From Shewanella sp. Isolate13 (GTDB lineage Bacteria > Pseudomonadota > Gammaproteobacteria > Enterobacterales > Shewanellaceae), in contig NZ_JAKEVD010000005.1 of the NCBI RefSeq assembly GCF_022398325.1, forward strand, positions 81,161 through 145,160: 64,000 nucleotides of DNA. The letters are read 5' to 3'. The notes beneath the pieces were generated by a model. The model made no database searches, was not told the origin of the DNA, and saw only the letters and a program-made list of their open reading frames with translations. Positions 21,433-30,740 of the stretch are shown piece by piece. The position numbers were made by a program, and so were the translations under genes. Position 1 is the first letter of the stretch. The number at the start of each line of letters is the position of its first letter.

Positions 21433-21448
21433 TGGCAAACATTTCCCT
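21433..21448 (+). promoter_or_regulatory. candidate PurR operator upstream of purL
   Basis: TGGCAAACATTTCCCT matches 9 of the 11 specified positions of the E. coli PurR consensus ANGCAANCGNTTNCNT. It abuts a TATAAT (21448-21453), so binding would block the promoter. In E. coli purL is a PurR target; the site here is inferred from sequence alone. Confidence 0.55.
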
Positions 21449-21500
21449 ATAATAGCGCCCAGATCTGACCCTGCAATTATAATATATAAGGTGAAAAGAC

Positions 21501-24500
21501 GTGATGGAGATCATCCGCGGAGCCCCTGCACTTTCGGCGTTTAGAGTACAGAAGCTTATGCAAGCTTGTGAATCGGCCGCACTGCCAGTGCGCCAAATCT
21601 ATGCCGAGTTTATCCATTTAGCCGATTTGAACGAGTCGCTAGATGAAAAAGAAAGTCAACAGCTTGAAAAAATCCTAACCTACGGCCCCGCTATCGAAGC
21701 GCACACGCCAGAAGGTCATCTCCACTTCGTTACACCCCGTCCCGGTACCATCTCTCCTTGGTCATCAAAAGCAACAGATATCGCCCACAACTGTGGTCTG
21801 AATAAGGTTAAGCGTTTAGAGCGTGGTATTGCCTACTATGTTGTGAGTGATGAGCTAAGCGGCGAACAAACTAAAGCACTGTCGGCACTATTACACGATC
21901 GCATGGTTGAAGTGATTTTACCGAGTTTCGATGACGCTGGGGTGCTATTTGCGCGTACAGAGCCTGCGAAATTTAACAGTGTTGATGTATTAGGTAAAGG
22001 TCGCGCTGCGCTTGAACAAGCTAACACTCAGTTAGGTTTGGCGTTGGCTGAAGATGAGATTGACTACCTAGTTGAAAACTTCACCCGCTTAGGTCGTAAT
22101 CCACACGATGTGGAGCTGATGATGTTTGCCCAGGCGAACTCTGAACATTGTCGTCATAAGATTTTCAACGCCGATTGGACTATCGATGGCGAGGTTCAGC
22201 CAAAATCACTGTTCAAGATGATTAAGAATACCTTCGAGAAGACCCCTGACAACGTTTTATCTGCTTATAAAGATAATGCCGCGGTCATGACCGGCTCTAC
22301 AGCCGGCCGCTTCTTCCCGAAACAAGATGGTGTATATGGCTACCACACAGAGCCAATGCATATCTTAATGAAAGTTGAAACCCATAACCATCCGACGGCC
22401 ATTAGTCCATACCCAGGTGCGGCAACCGGCTCAGGTGGTGAAATTCGTGATGAAGGTGCGACAGGCCGCGGTTCTAAGCCAAAGGCGGGTCTAACAGGCT
22501 TTAGCGTATCTAACCTTAAGATCCCAGGCTTTGTTCAGCCATGGGAAGGTGATTACGGCAAACCCGATCGCATCGTAACTGCACTTGATATCATGACCGA
22601 AGGGCCATTAGGTGGCGCAGCATTCAACAATGAATTTGGTCGTCCAGCACTACTGGGTTACTTCCGTACCTATGAGCAGGAAGTTAATAGCCACAACGGC
22701 GTCGAAGTCCGCGGTTATCACAAGCCAATCATGTTGGCTGGTGGTCTGGGTAATATCCGCGAGGAGCACGTACAAAAAGGTGAAATCACCGTTGGCGCTA
22801 AGCTAGTCGTGCTTGGCGGCCCTGCGATGAACATCGGCTTGGGCGGCGGCGCAGCATCATCTATGGCCTCTGGGCAGTCGAGCGAAGACTTAGACTTTGC
22901 TTCTGTGCAGCGTGAAAACCCTGAAATGGAGCGCCGTTGCCAAGAGGTTATCGACCGCTGCTGGCAGATGGGTGAAGCTAACCCGATTCAGTTTATTCAC
23001 GATGTGGGCGCGGGCGGATTATCTAACGCCTTCCCTGAGCTTGTTGACGATGGCAACCGTGGCGGTAAGTTTGAGCTACGTCGAGTGCCGTCTGATGAGC
23101 CAGGCATGAGTCCACTAGAGATCTGGTGTAACGAGTCGCAAGAGCGTTATGTGATGTCGATTGCGCCAGAAAACATGGAGCTATTCACCCAGATTTGTCA
23201 GCGTGAGCGCGCTCCATTTGCCGTTGTCGGTGTCGCAACAGAAGAGAAAGAACTGGTTTTAAGTGATGAGCACTTTGAAAATCACCCAATCGATCTACCA
23301 CTAGAAGTATTACTGGGTAAAGCGCCTAAGATGAGCCGCGATGTGGTCAGTGCTAAGGCTAACTCTGCGGCACTGGAACAGTCTGGCATTGAAGTTAAAG
23401 AAGCGGCGCATCGTCTACTGCGTTTGCCTACGATTGCCGAGAAGACGTTCCTTATTACCATTGGTGACAGAACCGTAACAGGTCTAGTTAACCGAGACCA
23501 AATGGTTGGTCCTTGGCAGGTACCAGTGGCTGATTGTGCGGTAACGGCGTCGAGCTACGATTCTTACACGGGTGAAGCCATGTCTATGGGTGAGCGTACG
23601 CCGCTCGCATTACTGGATTTCGGCGCATCGGCACGTATGGCGGTTGCCGAGTCAATCATGAACATCGCCGGTACCGATATTGGTTCATTTAAGCGTATTA
23701 AGCTATCTGCAAACTGGATGTCTCCTGCGGGCCATCCTGGTGAAGATGCGGGTCTTTACGAAGCAGTAAAAGCTATCGGTGAAGAGCTATGTCCTGACTT
23801 GTCGCTAACCATTCCAGTGGGTAAAGACTCAATGTCAATGAAGACCGCTTGGGAAGAGAACGGCGTACAGAAAACCGTGACCTCGCCAATGTCGCTTGTG
23901 ATCACCGCATTTGGTGTGGTGCAAGATGTGCGTAACACGGTAACGCCTGAGCTTCGCAGCGATAAAGGCGAAACTGACTTGTTATTGCTTGATCTTGGTC
24001 TGGGTAAGAACCGCCTAGGCGGCTCTTGTTTAGCGCAGGTTTACAGTGAGCTCGGCGATATTGCCCCGGATCTGGATAACTCGGCGACCTTGAAAGGTTT
24101 CTTTGAAACCATTCAGCCAATGATTGCCGACAAGTCGATTATTGCTTACCACGACAGAAGCGACGGTGGCCTATACACCACATTAGTTGAAATGGCGTTT
24201 GCAGGTCATACAGGTTTGAACATCGATCTGAGTGCACTAAGTGGCACTGACATTGAGCGTCTGTTTAACGAAGAGCTTGGTGCGGTGATTCAGGTTCGTC
24301 GTCAAGACGCTGCACTGATCAGCGAAAAGTTTGCTGCAGCAGGCGTACCTTGCCACAAGGTCGCAGAGTTGACTGACGCTGATACCATCGCCATCTTTGA
24401 CGGCGCACGTGAAGTCTTAACCGAAACACGTACTTCACTACGTACGATTTGGGCTGAGACCACTTATCGCATGCAGGCACTACGTGATAACCCCGAGTGT

Positions 24501-25385
24501 GCAAAAGAAGAGTTCGAGCTTAAGCAGGACACTAACGATCTTGGCCTGACAGTTGACTTGAGTTTTGACCCAAGTGATGACGTGGCCGCGCCTTATATCC
24601 TAAAAGGCGCTGCGCCTAAGATGGCTATCTTGCGTGAGCAGGGCGTGAACTCACACATCGAGATGGCAGCGGCATTTGACCGTGCTGGTTTTGAGTCTAC
24701 GGATGTGCACATGAGCGACATTCTCAGTGGCCGTATTAGCTTAGAAGAGTTCCAAGGCTTAGTGGCTTGTGGTGGTTTCTCATATGGTGACGTACTGGGC
24801 GCGGGTGAGGGCTGGGCGAAGTCGATTCTGTTTAATGATCGTGCTCGCGAGCAGTTTAGTCAGTTCTTCGAGCGTAAAGACAGCTTCTCGCTTGGCGTGT
24901 GTAACGGTTGTCAGATGCTGTCTAACTTAAAAGACATCATTCCAGGTACCGAGTTGTGGCCACATTTCGTGCGTAACCGCTCTGAGCGCTTCGAAGCACG
25001 TTTTAGCCTAGTAGAAGTGCAGAAGAGTCCATCATTGTTCTTCCAAGGCATGGAAGGCTCACGTATGCCTATCGCGGTATCACATGGTGAAGGTCGCGCT
25101 GAGTTTGCCACACCTCAGGCATTAGCTGCGGCTGAAGCCTCTGGTACGATTGCACTGCGTTATGTCGATGGTAATGGACAGATCGCGACTCAGTACCCGC
25201 AGAACCCTAACGGTTCGCCTAATGCGATTACGGCACTGAGTTCAACTGATGGTCGAGTTACGATTATGATGCCGCATCCTGAGCGTGTATTTAGAACGGT
25301 TGCTAACTCATGGCATCCTGAATCTTGGGGTGAGGATAGCCCTTGGATGAGAATGTTCCGTAACGTGAGAAAGTCGGTTGGCTAA
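21501..25385 (+). CDS. purL: phosphoribosylformylglycinamidine synthase (large, single-chain)
   Basis: Converts FGAR to FGAM with ATP and glutamine, the fourth step of purine synthesis. The single-chain gammaproteobacterial form has 1294 residues: N-terminal domain, linker, two AIRS-like halves ([53 protein letters not shown]), and a C-terminal glutamine amidotransferase with the cysteine in [10 protein letters not shown] and the HPER motif. GTG at 21501 or ATG at 21504 could start it; AAGGTG lies 7 nt before the GTG. It is followed by a terminator at 25421-25453. Confidence 0.97.
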   Translation: MMEIIRGAPALSAFRVQKLMQACESAALPVRQIYAEFIHLADLNESLDEKESQQLEKILTYGPAIEAHTPEGHLHFVTPRPGTISPWSSKATDIAHNCGLNKVKRLERGIAYYVVSDELSGEQTKALSALLHDRMVEVILPSFDDAGVLFARTEPAKFNSVDVLGKGRAALEQANTQLGLALAEDEIDYLVENFTRLGRNPHDVELMMFAQANSEHCRHKIFNADWTIDGEVQPKSLFKMIKNTFEKTPDNVLSAYKDNAAVMTGSTAGRFFPKQDGVYGYHTEPMHILMKVETHNHPTAISPYPGAATGSGGEIRDEGATGRGSKPKAGLTGFSVSNLKIPGFVQPWEGDYGKPDRIVTALDIMTEGPLGGAAFNNEFGRPALLGYFRTYEQEVNSHNGVEVRGYHKPIMLAGGLGNIREEHVQKGEITVGAKLVVLGGPAMNIGLGGGAASSMASGQSSEDLDFASVQRENPEMERRCQEVIDRCWQMGEANPIQFIHDVGAGGLSNAFPELVDDGNRGGKFELRRVPSDEPGMSPLEIWCNESQERYVMSIAPENMELFTQICQRERAPFAVVGVATEEKELVLSDEHFENHPIDLPLEVLLGKAPKMSRDVVSAKANSAALEQSGIEVKEAAHRLLRLPTIAEKTFLITIGDRTVTGLVNRDQMVGPWQVPVADCAVTASSYDSYTGEAMSMGERTPLALLDFGASARMAVAESIMNIAGTDIGSFKRIKLSANWMSPAGHPGEDAGLYEAVKAIGEELCPDLSLTIPVGKDSMSMKTAWEENGVQKTVTSPMSLVITAFGVVQDVRNTVTPELRSDKGETDLLLLDLGLGKNRLGGSCLAQVYSELGDIAPDLDNSATLKGFFETIQPMIADKSIIAYHDRSDGGLYTTLVEMAFAGHTGLNIDLSALSGTDIERLFNEELGAVIQVRRQDAALISEKFAAAGVPCHKVAELTDADTIAIFDGAREVLTETRTSLRTIWAETTYRMQALRDNPECAKEEFELKQDTNDLGLTVDLSFDPSDDVAAPYILKGAAPKMAILREQGVNSHIEMAAAFDRAGFESTDVHMSDILSGRISLEEFQGLVACGGFSYGDVLGAGEGWAKSILFNDRAREQFSQFFERKDSFSLGVCNGCQMLSNLKDIIPGTELWPHFVRNRSERFEARFSLVEVQKSPSLFFQGMEGSRMPIAVSHGEGRAEFATPQALAAAEASGTIALRYVDGNGQIATQYPQNPNGSPNAITALSSTDGRVTIMMPHPERVFRTVANSWHPESWGEDSPWMRMFRNVRKSVG

Positions 25386-25420
25386 TTAGCTAAACGCTTA
25401 ATTACTCACAAAAGCTTCAC

Positions 25421-25453
25421 TAAAAAGCCCCTAAATTGTAGGGGCTTTTTTTT
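25421..25453 (+). terminator. intrinsic terminator after purL
   Basis: AAAAAGCCCCT, short loop, AGGGGC followed by a run of eight or more T residues, 36 bp after the purL stop. Confidence 0.9.
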
Positions 25454-25638
25454 GCTTTAAATTTAGTATCGCTAAAACTATTAAGAAACAATAGATTAAT
25501 CTTTATTTAGTGCTACATGTAATACTAAATAAAAAGCTTTTGACCGTGATGTTTAGAGTTTATTGAGAACACAGTGTTATTACTAATTTTAATGCAGGAG
25601 TGACGAATGTGGTTTTAAAAAGGTGTAGTTATAAAAAA

Positions 25639-25662
25639 GCCCTCCTTATTACTAAGGAGGGC
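25639..25662 (-). terminator. intrinsic terminator of the small minus-strand transcription unit
   Basis: On the minus strand: GCCCTCCTTA, loop GTAA, TAAGGAGGGC, then TTTTTT. Perfect 10-bp stem. The T-run is only on the minus-strand side, so it ends transcription coming from about 25880, not from purL. Confidence 0.9.
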
Positions 25663-25712
25663 CGCTTTGCGCTAACAAAACTTCAAGATAAATCTTGCAT
25701 TAGAAACTATAT

Positions 25713-25790
25713 TTACAGCTCTCTAGATGTATAAAGTTCAACGAAAACACGCTGATAGCTAACAACTAGACGCTCGAATAATTTTGTCAT
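25713..25790 (-). CDS. candidate 25-residue small protein
   Basis: ATG at 25790 to TAA at 25713. Product: MTKLFERLVVSYQRVFVEL, then YTSREL. A GGAG lies about 10 nt upstream (gtggagataccattATG). The sequence alternates charged and aliphatic or aromatic residues and could form one amphipathic helix; there is no signal peptide or cysteine. I do not recognise it. It is flanked by a promoter (25887-25915), a folded leader (25819-25876) and an intrinsic terminator (25639-25662), with nothing else on that strand, so the transcript appears dedicated to it. The transcript could instead be a regulatory RNA and the ORF fortuitous. Confidence 0.5.
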   Translation of the reverse strand: MTKLFERLVVSYQRVFVELYTSREL

Positions 25791-25818
25791 AATGGTATCT
25801 CCACAAAGATTGATGATT

Positions 25819-25876
25819 TAAGCGGAGTGAGTCTTTACCGGGCTACTTCACCGGGTTAGCCAGACCATCTCCTTAA
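25819..25876 (-). ncRNA. structured 5' leader or small RNA element
   Basis: Reading the minus strand: GGAG-atg-GTCT-GGCTA-(11-nt loop)-TAGCC-(6-nt bulge)-AGAC-tca-CTCC. All four helices are perfect: GGAG/CTCC, GTCT/AGAC and GGCTA/TAGCC, with flanking TTAA/TTAA. The apical loop (ACCCGGTGAAG) and the bulge (CGGTAA) contain complementary CCG and CGG that could form a tertiary contact. I could not match it to a riboswitch class I know. It begins a few bases after the predicted transcription start. Confidence 0.45.
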
Positions 25877-25886
25877 CTTGGTGCAC

Positions 25887-25915
25887 ATTTTAGGCGAATG
25901 TTAGTTTTTCATCAA
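25887..25915 (-). promoter_or_regulatory. sigma-70-type promoter of the small minus-strand unit
   Basis: On the minus strand: TTGATG (25915-25910), exactly 17 bp, TAAAAT (25892-25887). Predicted start near 25880, giving a transcript of about 245 nt to the terminator. Confidence 0.55.
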
Positions 25916-26251
25916 ACGAGAAAAATTGTATTTTGACATTATTAAATCTAATCCGATAAAACATTTTCAACCTTCGTTTCTGAAGATGATTTTTCATAAG
26001 TTGTTGTAAGCTATGTTTTTATGGTTTTTTTGTATTTTGAAGTAGATTAGTTTGCACTATGAATACTGTTGCTAAAGTTGTTAACAATTGGGCTTTTGCC
26101 AACTTTATACTGATATTTTTATTTAACAGCTTAAAAAAGTGCTTTTGTCTAAAAAAACAGCTCTCCTATCATAGGTGTATTGTGTTGTCAATCGCGCGAT
26201 ATATGGAACTGTGTGCTGCCCCCCAAAACCCATTGAAACCGAATGGATTGA

Positions 26252-26265
26252 TTGATTTGAATCAA
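26252..26265. promoter_or_regulatory. perfect FNR/EtrA-type box upstream of cydABX
   Basis: TTGAT-TTGA-ATCAA matches the FNR consensus TTGATNNNNATCAA exactly. A TATAAA follows at 26276-26281, which would place the box near -30 and favour repression, but the transcription start is unknown and a more distal start would allow activation. Cyd operons are known FNR and ArcA targets in gammaproteobacteria. Confidence 0.7.
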
Positions 26266-26587
26266 TTTTGAATGTTATAAAATCCCGGTGGACAGCTCTG
26301 TTTCTTATTGCAAGTGACTGATATTAACTAATTTGTTTGTTTTTTATCTGCATATTTGAGACAGGTGTCGCAGAAGTCTATTGAAACGTGAGGGCAAGCG
26401 GTTTTTTGCTAGGGTTTTAGGCTTTAAATTACAAAATTTATGAATTAAACAATGAAACGCGGTTTAGTCGACTTTTTGTTAATAAAATTCGACTATATTT
26501 ACTGCATTATTATTCCTATATAGGCAATCACTCTCGTTGATGGGGATCTAACGATAGTGATTTGACGCACCACCTAAGGAGTCACAA

Positions 26588-28144
26588 ATGATTTTAGAAG
26601 AGGTTGTTGAGCTGTCGCGTTTTCAGTTTGCGATGACGGCCATGTATCACTTCCTATTTGTTCCCTTGACCTTGGGGTTAGCATTCTTGCTAGCCATTAT
26701 GGAATCACTCTATGTGATGACCAATAAGCAGATCTATAAAGATATGACCAAGTTCTGGGGTAAGTTATTCGGTATCAACTTTGCACTTGGCGTTGCAACA
26801 GGTTTGGCGATGGAGTTCCAGTTCGGAACAAACTGGTCATACTATTCGCATTACGTAGGTGACATCTTTGGTGCTCCACTCGCTATTGAAGGCCTAATGG
26901 CATTCTTCTTAGAATCTACCTTAGTGGGTATGTTCTTCTTCGGTTGGGACCGTTTCAGCAAGCGCCAGCATTTAGCGGTGACTTGGTTAGTTGCGATTGG
27001 TTCTAACATGTCAGCATTGTGGATCCTAGTGGCGAACGGTTGGATGCAAAACCCAGTGGGTAGTGTATTTAACTACGAAACCATGCGTATGGAGATGACA
27101 AGCTTCGCAGACGTACTATTTAACCCAGTGGCTCAGGTGAAGTTCGTTCACACTGTGGCATCGGGTTATGTAGCCGGTGCGATGTTCGTTCTTGCTATCA
27201 GTTCTTACTATATCCTTAAGAAGCGTGACTTACCGTTCGCTCGTCGCTCATTCGCGATCGCGGCAAGCTTTGGTATGGCATCGATTCTGTCTGTAATCGT
27301 TCTTGGTGACGAATCAGGCTATAAGGTAGGTGAAGTACAGCGCGTTAAGCTAGCGGCAATTGAAGCTGAATGGCACACAGAGCCAGCTCCAGCGGCATTT
27401 ACTGCAGTCGGTTTCCCTAATCAAGAAACACAAGAAACAGACTTTGCGGTGAAAATTCCTTATGCAATGGGGATTATTGCGACTCGTTCACTCGATGAGC
27501 AAGTTACCGGTATTAAAGATCTGATTGATGAGCACGAAGTGCGTATTCGTAACGGTATGGTGGCTTACGGTTTACTTGAAAAGCTGCGTGCGGGTGAAGA
27601 AACACCTGAAATTCGCGCGGCATTTGAAGAAGCGAAAGTTGACCTAGGTTACGGCCTACTGCTTAAGCGTTATACCGATAAAGTGGTTGATGCAACAGAT
27701 GAGCAGATCAAAGCGGCAGCTAATGATTCTATTCCAAACGTAGCGCCGATGTTCTGGACCTTCCGTGTGATGGTTGGTACGGGCATGATCATGTTATTCG
27801 TGTTTGCAGCAGCTTTCTGGCAGAGCACGCGTCATCAAATCGACGAGAAACCATGGGTTCTTAAAGCGGCACTTTATAGCTTACCACTACCGTGGATTGC
27901 CATTGAATGTGGTTGGTTCGTTGCTGAGTATGGTCGCCAGCCTTGGACAATTTCAGAAGTGTTACCGACATTCATGTCAGCCTCTAGCCTATCGGTTGGC
28001 GACTTAATGTTCAGTATCGTTTCTATCACGCTGTTCTATACCATCTTGCTAGTGATTGAACTTTATCTAATGATTAAGTTTGCACGTATTGGCCCAAGCT
28101 GTCTAAAAACGGGTCGTTATCACTTTGAAAAGCTTGATGCCTAA
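26588..28144 (+). CDS. cydA: cytochrome bd ubiquinol oxidase subunit I
   Basis: Haem-bearing subunit of the high-affinity terminal oxidase in the inner membrane that reduces O2 with quinol. 518 residues with nine or so transmembrane helices. The axial haem ligand histidine near the N-terminus is H21 ([15 protein letters not shown]). A long periplasmic Q-loop of the E. coli type (about residues 245-390; contains [23 protein letters not shown]) precedes [13 protein letters not shown], which carries the methionine ligand. Strong AAGGAG site before ATG. First gene of cydABX. Confidence 0.97.
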   Translation: MILEEVVELSRFQFAMTAMYHFLFVPLTLGLAFLLAIMESLYVMTNKQIYKDMTKFWGKLFGINFALGVATGLAMEFQFGTNWSYYSHYVGDIFGAPLAIEGLMAFFLESTLVGMFFFGWDRFSKRQHLAVTWLVAIGSNMSALWILVANGWMQNPVGSVFNYETMRMEMTSFADVLFNPVAQVKFVHTVASGYVAGAMFVLAISSYYILKKRDLPFARRSFAIAASFGMASILSVIVLGDESGYKVGEVQRVKLAAIEAEWHTEPAPAAFTAVGFPNQETQETDFAVKIPYAMGIIATRSLDEQVTGIKDLIDEHEVRIRNGMVAYGLLEKLRAGEETPEIRAAFEEAKVDLGYGLLLKRYTDKVVDATDEQIKAAANDSIPNVAPMFWTFRVMVGTGMIMLFVFAAAFWQSTRHQIDEKPWVLKAALYSLPLPWIAIECGWFVAEYGRQPWTISEVLPTFMSASSLSVGDLMFSIVSITLFYTILLVIELYLMIKFARIGPSCLKTGRYHFEKLDA

Positions 28145-28159
28145 ACAGGAGATCTGATT

Positions 28160-29299
28160 ATGTTTGATTACGAAATATTAAGATTTGTCTGGTGGGCACT
28201 AATTGGTGTGCTTTTCATCGGATTCGCTGTCACTGATGGCTTCGATATGGGGGTTGGTGCGTTATTACCGATTATCGGTAAAGACGATACTGAACGTCGT
28301 ATTATGATTAACTCAATTGCACCACACTGGGACGGTAACCAAGTTTGGTTGATCACTGCTGGTGGTGCATTGTTCGCTGCTTGGCCTATGGTCTACGGTG
28401 TGTCGTTCTCAGGGTTCTACATCGCGATGATGCTAACGCTGTTTGCATTGTTCTTGCGTCCTGTAGGCTTTGACTACCGTTCAAAGATTGAAGATCCAAG
28501 ATGGCGTAAGTCTTGGGACTGGGCACTGTTCGTTGGTGGCTTCGTTCCACCACTGATCATTGGTGTGGCATTCGGTAACTTGCTTCAAGGTGTACCATTT
28601 AACTTTGATGAGTACCTACGTGCGACATACCACGGCGGTTTCTTCGGCCTGTTGAATCCATTTGGTCTATTGGCTGGTCTAGTGTGCGTTAGCATGTTTA
28701 TGCTACAAGGCGCGACATGGCTACAGATGAAGACAGAAGGCGAGTTACGTGTTCGTGCAACTAAGATCTCTCAGTTGCTAGCGGTAGCACTATTCGTACT
28801 GTTTGGCGCTGCGGGTGTATGGCTAGTTAATGGTATCGATGGTTACGTGATTACCTCAGCTATCGATACTCATGGTATCTCTGACCCAACCCTTAAGACG
28901 GTTGCGGTTGAGGCCGGTGCTTGGTTAGTTAACTATGACAAGTATCCAGTGACTATGCTATTCCCTGTACTTGGTCTGCTAATGCCAATCCTAGTATTGC
29001 TATCTAGCCGTATGAATCGCAGTGGTTTTGCGTTCTTCTTTAGCTCACTAGGTATTGCCGCTGTTATTTTAACTTGTGGTGCAGCTATGTTCCCATTCGT
29101 TATGCCATCTTCACTAGAGCCAAACGTGAGTTTGACTATGTGGGATTCGACTGCGAGCCAGATGTCACTAACAGTTATGACATGGGCTGCGATTATCTTC
29201 GTACCTATCGTACTTAGCTACACGGTTTGGACTTACTTGAAGATGTTTGGTCGTCTATCGCGCGACTTCATCGAAAAGAACAAGACCTCACTTTACTAA
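28160..29299 (+). CDS. cydB: cytochrome bd ubiquinol oxidase subunit II
   Basis: Second core subunit of cytochrome bd; structural partner of CydA. 379 residues, about eight transmembrane helices, with family text such as GFDMGVGALLPIIG, NSIAPHWDGNQVWLITAGGALFAAWP and GTYHGGFF-like YHGGFFGLLNPFGLLAGL. It starts 15 bp after cydA and is followed after 15 bp by cydX. Confidence 0.97.
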   Translation: MFDYEILRFVWWALIGVLFIGFAVTDGFDMGVGALLPIIGKDDTERRIMINSIAPHWDGNQVWLITAGGALFAAWPMVYGVSFSGFYIAMMLTLFALFLRPVGFDYRSKIEDPRWRKSWDWALFVGGFVPPLIIGVAFGNLLQGVPFNFDEYLRATYHGGFFGLLNPFGLLAGLVCVSMFMLQGATWLQMKTEGELRVRATKISQLLAVALFVLFGAAGVWLVNGIDGYVITSAIDTHGISDPTLKTVAVEAGAWLVNYDKYPVTMLFPVLGLLMPILVLLSSRMNRSGFAFFFSSLGIAAVILTCGAAMFPFVMPSSLEPNVSLTMWDSTASQMSLTVMTWAAIIFVPIVLSYTVWTYLKMFGRLSRDFIEKNKTSLY

Positions 29300-29314
29300 T
29301 AAGGAGCCTAGATT

Positions 29315-29431
29315 ATGTGGTATTTCTCGTGGATTTTAGGCGTATTGTTAGCCTGTTCTTTCGGTATCATCAACGCCCTATGGCTTGAAACAACTGAGAA
29401 CATGGACCGTGAAGCTGAAAGCGAAGATTAG
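29315..29431 (+). CDS. cydX: cytochrome bd oxidase small subunit CydX
   Basis: 38-codon gene found by reading downstream of cydB: MWYFSWILGVLLACSFGII then NALWLETTENMDREAESED. One transmembrane helix (about residues 3-22), the conserved N-terminal MWYF(S/A)W, and an acidic C-terminus are exactly as in CydX, which stabilises the haems of cytochrome bd. AAGGAG lies 8 nt before the ATG. It ends the operon just before the terminator. Confidence 0.95.
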   Translation: MWYFSWILGVLLACSFGIINALWLETTENMDREAESED

Positions 29432-29458
29432 TCTTTAGCCAGTAGATAGGTTTAAATG

Positions 29459-29484
29459 AAAGCCCCGCAATAGCGGGGCTTTTT
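29459..29484 (+). terminator. intrinsic terminator of cydABX
   Basis: AAAGCCCCGC, loop AATA, GCGGGGCTTT and further T residues: a perfect 10-bp stem 28 bp after cydX. Confidence 0.95.
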
Positions 29485-29510
29485 GTTTAAAGAAGGTAAA
29501 AGCAGGGACG

Positions 29511-29790
29511 AGGTCCTAGGAAAGCAGGTGCTAGGAAAGCAGGTGCTAGGAAGAGCAAAGACGGTACAGGCTAATACGTGAAAGCCGAGCGCCCCGCGGC
29601 CTTACGGAACGCTTTGCTTACGGAAAAGAAGATCGCTTCGCTTCTAGTAACGAGGGCGTGGCTTTGCCACTTCGAGAGCGCTTCGCTTCTAGGAAAAGCT
29701 AATAAAGAAGGTTCCAGACTCTAGGAAATGCCGTTGCTGTTTATTGTAGGTTGGGCTTTAGCCCATCAAGGTTTTAATGATAGTGCTAGA
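29511..29790. repeat. mosaic of short extragenic repeats (block 1)
   Basis: A 15-bp unit CTAGGAAAGCAGGTG is repeated in tandem (29516-29530, 29531-29545) with a third truncated copy. Then come small hairpins (GTGGCTTTGCCAC), a CTTACGGAACGCTTTGCTTACGG-type module at about 29611-29634, and a 32-bp segment (29668-29699) matching block 2 at 62754-62785 with one mismatch. A hairpin GGTTGGGCTTTAGCCCATCA at about 29749 is also present. No credible ORF. Confidence 0.75.
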
Positions 29791-29890
29791 CGGTAAGAGA
29801 CGGTAAGAGACGGTAAGAGACGGTAAGAGACGGTAAGAGACGGTAAGAGACGGTAAGAGATGGTAAGAGACGGTAAGAGACGGTAAGAGT
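29791..29890. repeat. tandem repeat, ten copies of a 10-bp unit
   Basis: CGGTAAGAGA repeated at exact 10-bp spacing from 29791; the eighth unit begins T instead of C and the tenth ends T instead of A. The period is close to one DNA helical turn. It lies downstream of both convergent genes (cydX and the lipoprotein), and every frame through it lacks a convincing start. Confidence 0.97.
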
Positions 29891-29956
29891 TAGCGGACAG
29901 GATCGCTTTGACTAGGCCTCTTTAGAAGCCTAGCGCAAGATTAGCATTGCAACAGG

Positions 29957-30529
29957 TTACAGTTCGGCGCGATAGATAAACAGTGCGGTATCGGTCACCA
30001 TCTCAGAGACAGGCGTGTCATTAAAGCTTTCCGTGGCTTGGTCAACGATTAAGTGTTTTCGAACGCCGATCTTATCGAGTAGCTTGACGCTATAGCAGTT
30101 TTTAGAGGTGCGCAGATCGCAGCCTTTTGTGAAAGGGTCAGTGGTAAAGTAAGTTGCATAGAGTGCTATTTCATTGACCTTGTTATTTTTGCTGTGCAGC
30201 ACTTTAATTTCGGCAACACCATCGATGGTGCCATCGGTCATTAAGCTGTTTACGGCGCGTTGATACTGCTGATTGAAGGTGTCCGAATCTTTACTGACAA
30301 ACAGGTAAGACTCGAAACCAAACTCCTCAAGCTTTTTTCCAAGCTCTGTTGCAAAGGTGCTACCGACTTCAAATAGAAAGCCGTTAGCGGCAGGACTAGT
30401 TTCGTAGACAGTGTTGAGGCCTTCACCGGCGATAATAAGTAAGGTCTTACCCTCGACAGTGTTATTTTGTGGGCTAGCACAGCCCGCCATGACGATAAAA
30501 AGTGACGCGAATAATAGGTGACGTAACAT
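29957..30529 (-). CDS. putative lipoprotein of unknown function
   Basis: 190 residues. The N-terminus MLRHLLFASLFIVMAGCASP has a clear type II signal and lipobox with cysteine 17. The mature protein (about 173 residues) has alternating hydrophobic segments suggestive of an alpha/beta fold (KTLLIIAGEGLNTVYET, GTIDGVAEIKVLHSKNN) and two further cysteines (KGCDLRTSKNCYSVK). I do not recognise the family. It is a single gene on the minus strand, preceded by the chemoreceptor terminator and followed by repeats. Confidence 0.75.
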   Translation of the reverse strand: MLRHLLFASLFIVMAGCASPQNNTVEGKTLLIIAGEGLNTVYETSPAANGFLFEVGSTFATELGKKLEEFGFESYLFVSKDSDTFNQQYQRAVNSLMTDGTIDGVAEIKVLHSKNNKVNEIALYATYFTTDPFTKGCDLRTSKNCYSVKLLDKIGVRKHLIVDQATESFNDTPVSEMVTDTALFIYRAEL

Positions 30530-30686
30530 ATTTTCTCTTTATACCTGTGTTCTACCAATAACAGGAAAATGAAAAGTGGTGCGGTTTAGTAAAAAGCGGT
30601 GCGTATTATAAAATCAGGTTCAGCAGCATGGATAGCGGTTTAAATATTAATTCATTAAAATCAGCTGTATACCTTATTTTTGAATT

Positions 30687-30717
30687 AAAAAAGCAACAGC
30701 CATTGGCTGTTGCTTTT
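30687..30717 (-). terminator. intrinsic terminator after the chemoreceptor gene
   Basis: Stem AAAAGCAACAGCC with GGCTGTTGCTTTT; on the minus strand the stem is followed by six T residues. It lies 24 bp after the chemoreceptor stop. Confidence 0.9.
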
Positions 30718-30740
30718 AGTCTAAGCATATTGAGTTGTGG

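Larger units (their letters stand above)
25454..26587. other. long intergenic region purL to cydA
   Basis: Apart from the small minus-strand unit and the FNR-type box listed separately, this AT-rich region contains an inverted repeat TTTATTTAGT/ACTAAATAAA (25502-25511 with 25524-25533) and about 300 bp of leader between the FNR box and cydA with no credible ORF. The 70-codon frame at 26059-26271 has low-complexity AT-rich content and no ribosome site. Confidence 0.5.

Noticed and set aside
21217..21438. 73-codon minus-strand ORF upstream of mltF
   Set aside because: It lies over the mltF/purL promoter region and has no start signal or family resemblance.
25819..25876. Known riboswitch class (fluoride, guanidine and c-di-GMP types considered)
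   Set aside because: I could not match the conserved core bases of any of these classes; only the general folded shape is supported.
26059..26271. 70-codon plus-strand ORF upstream of cydA
   Set aside because: AT-rich, no ribosome site, overlaps the FNR-type box, and the translation has no family character.
29791..29890. CRISPR array
   Set aside because: The 10-bp units are directly abutting, with no spacers and no cas genes nearby.
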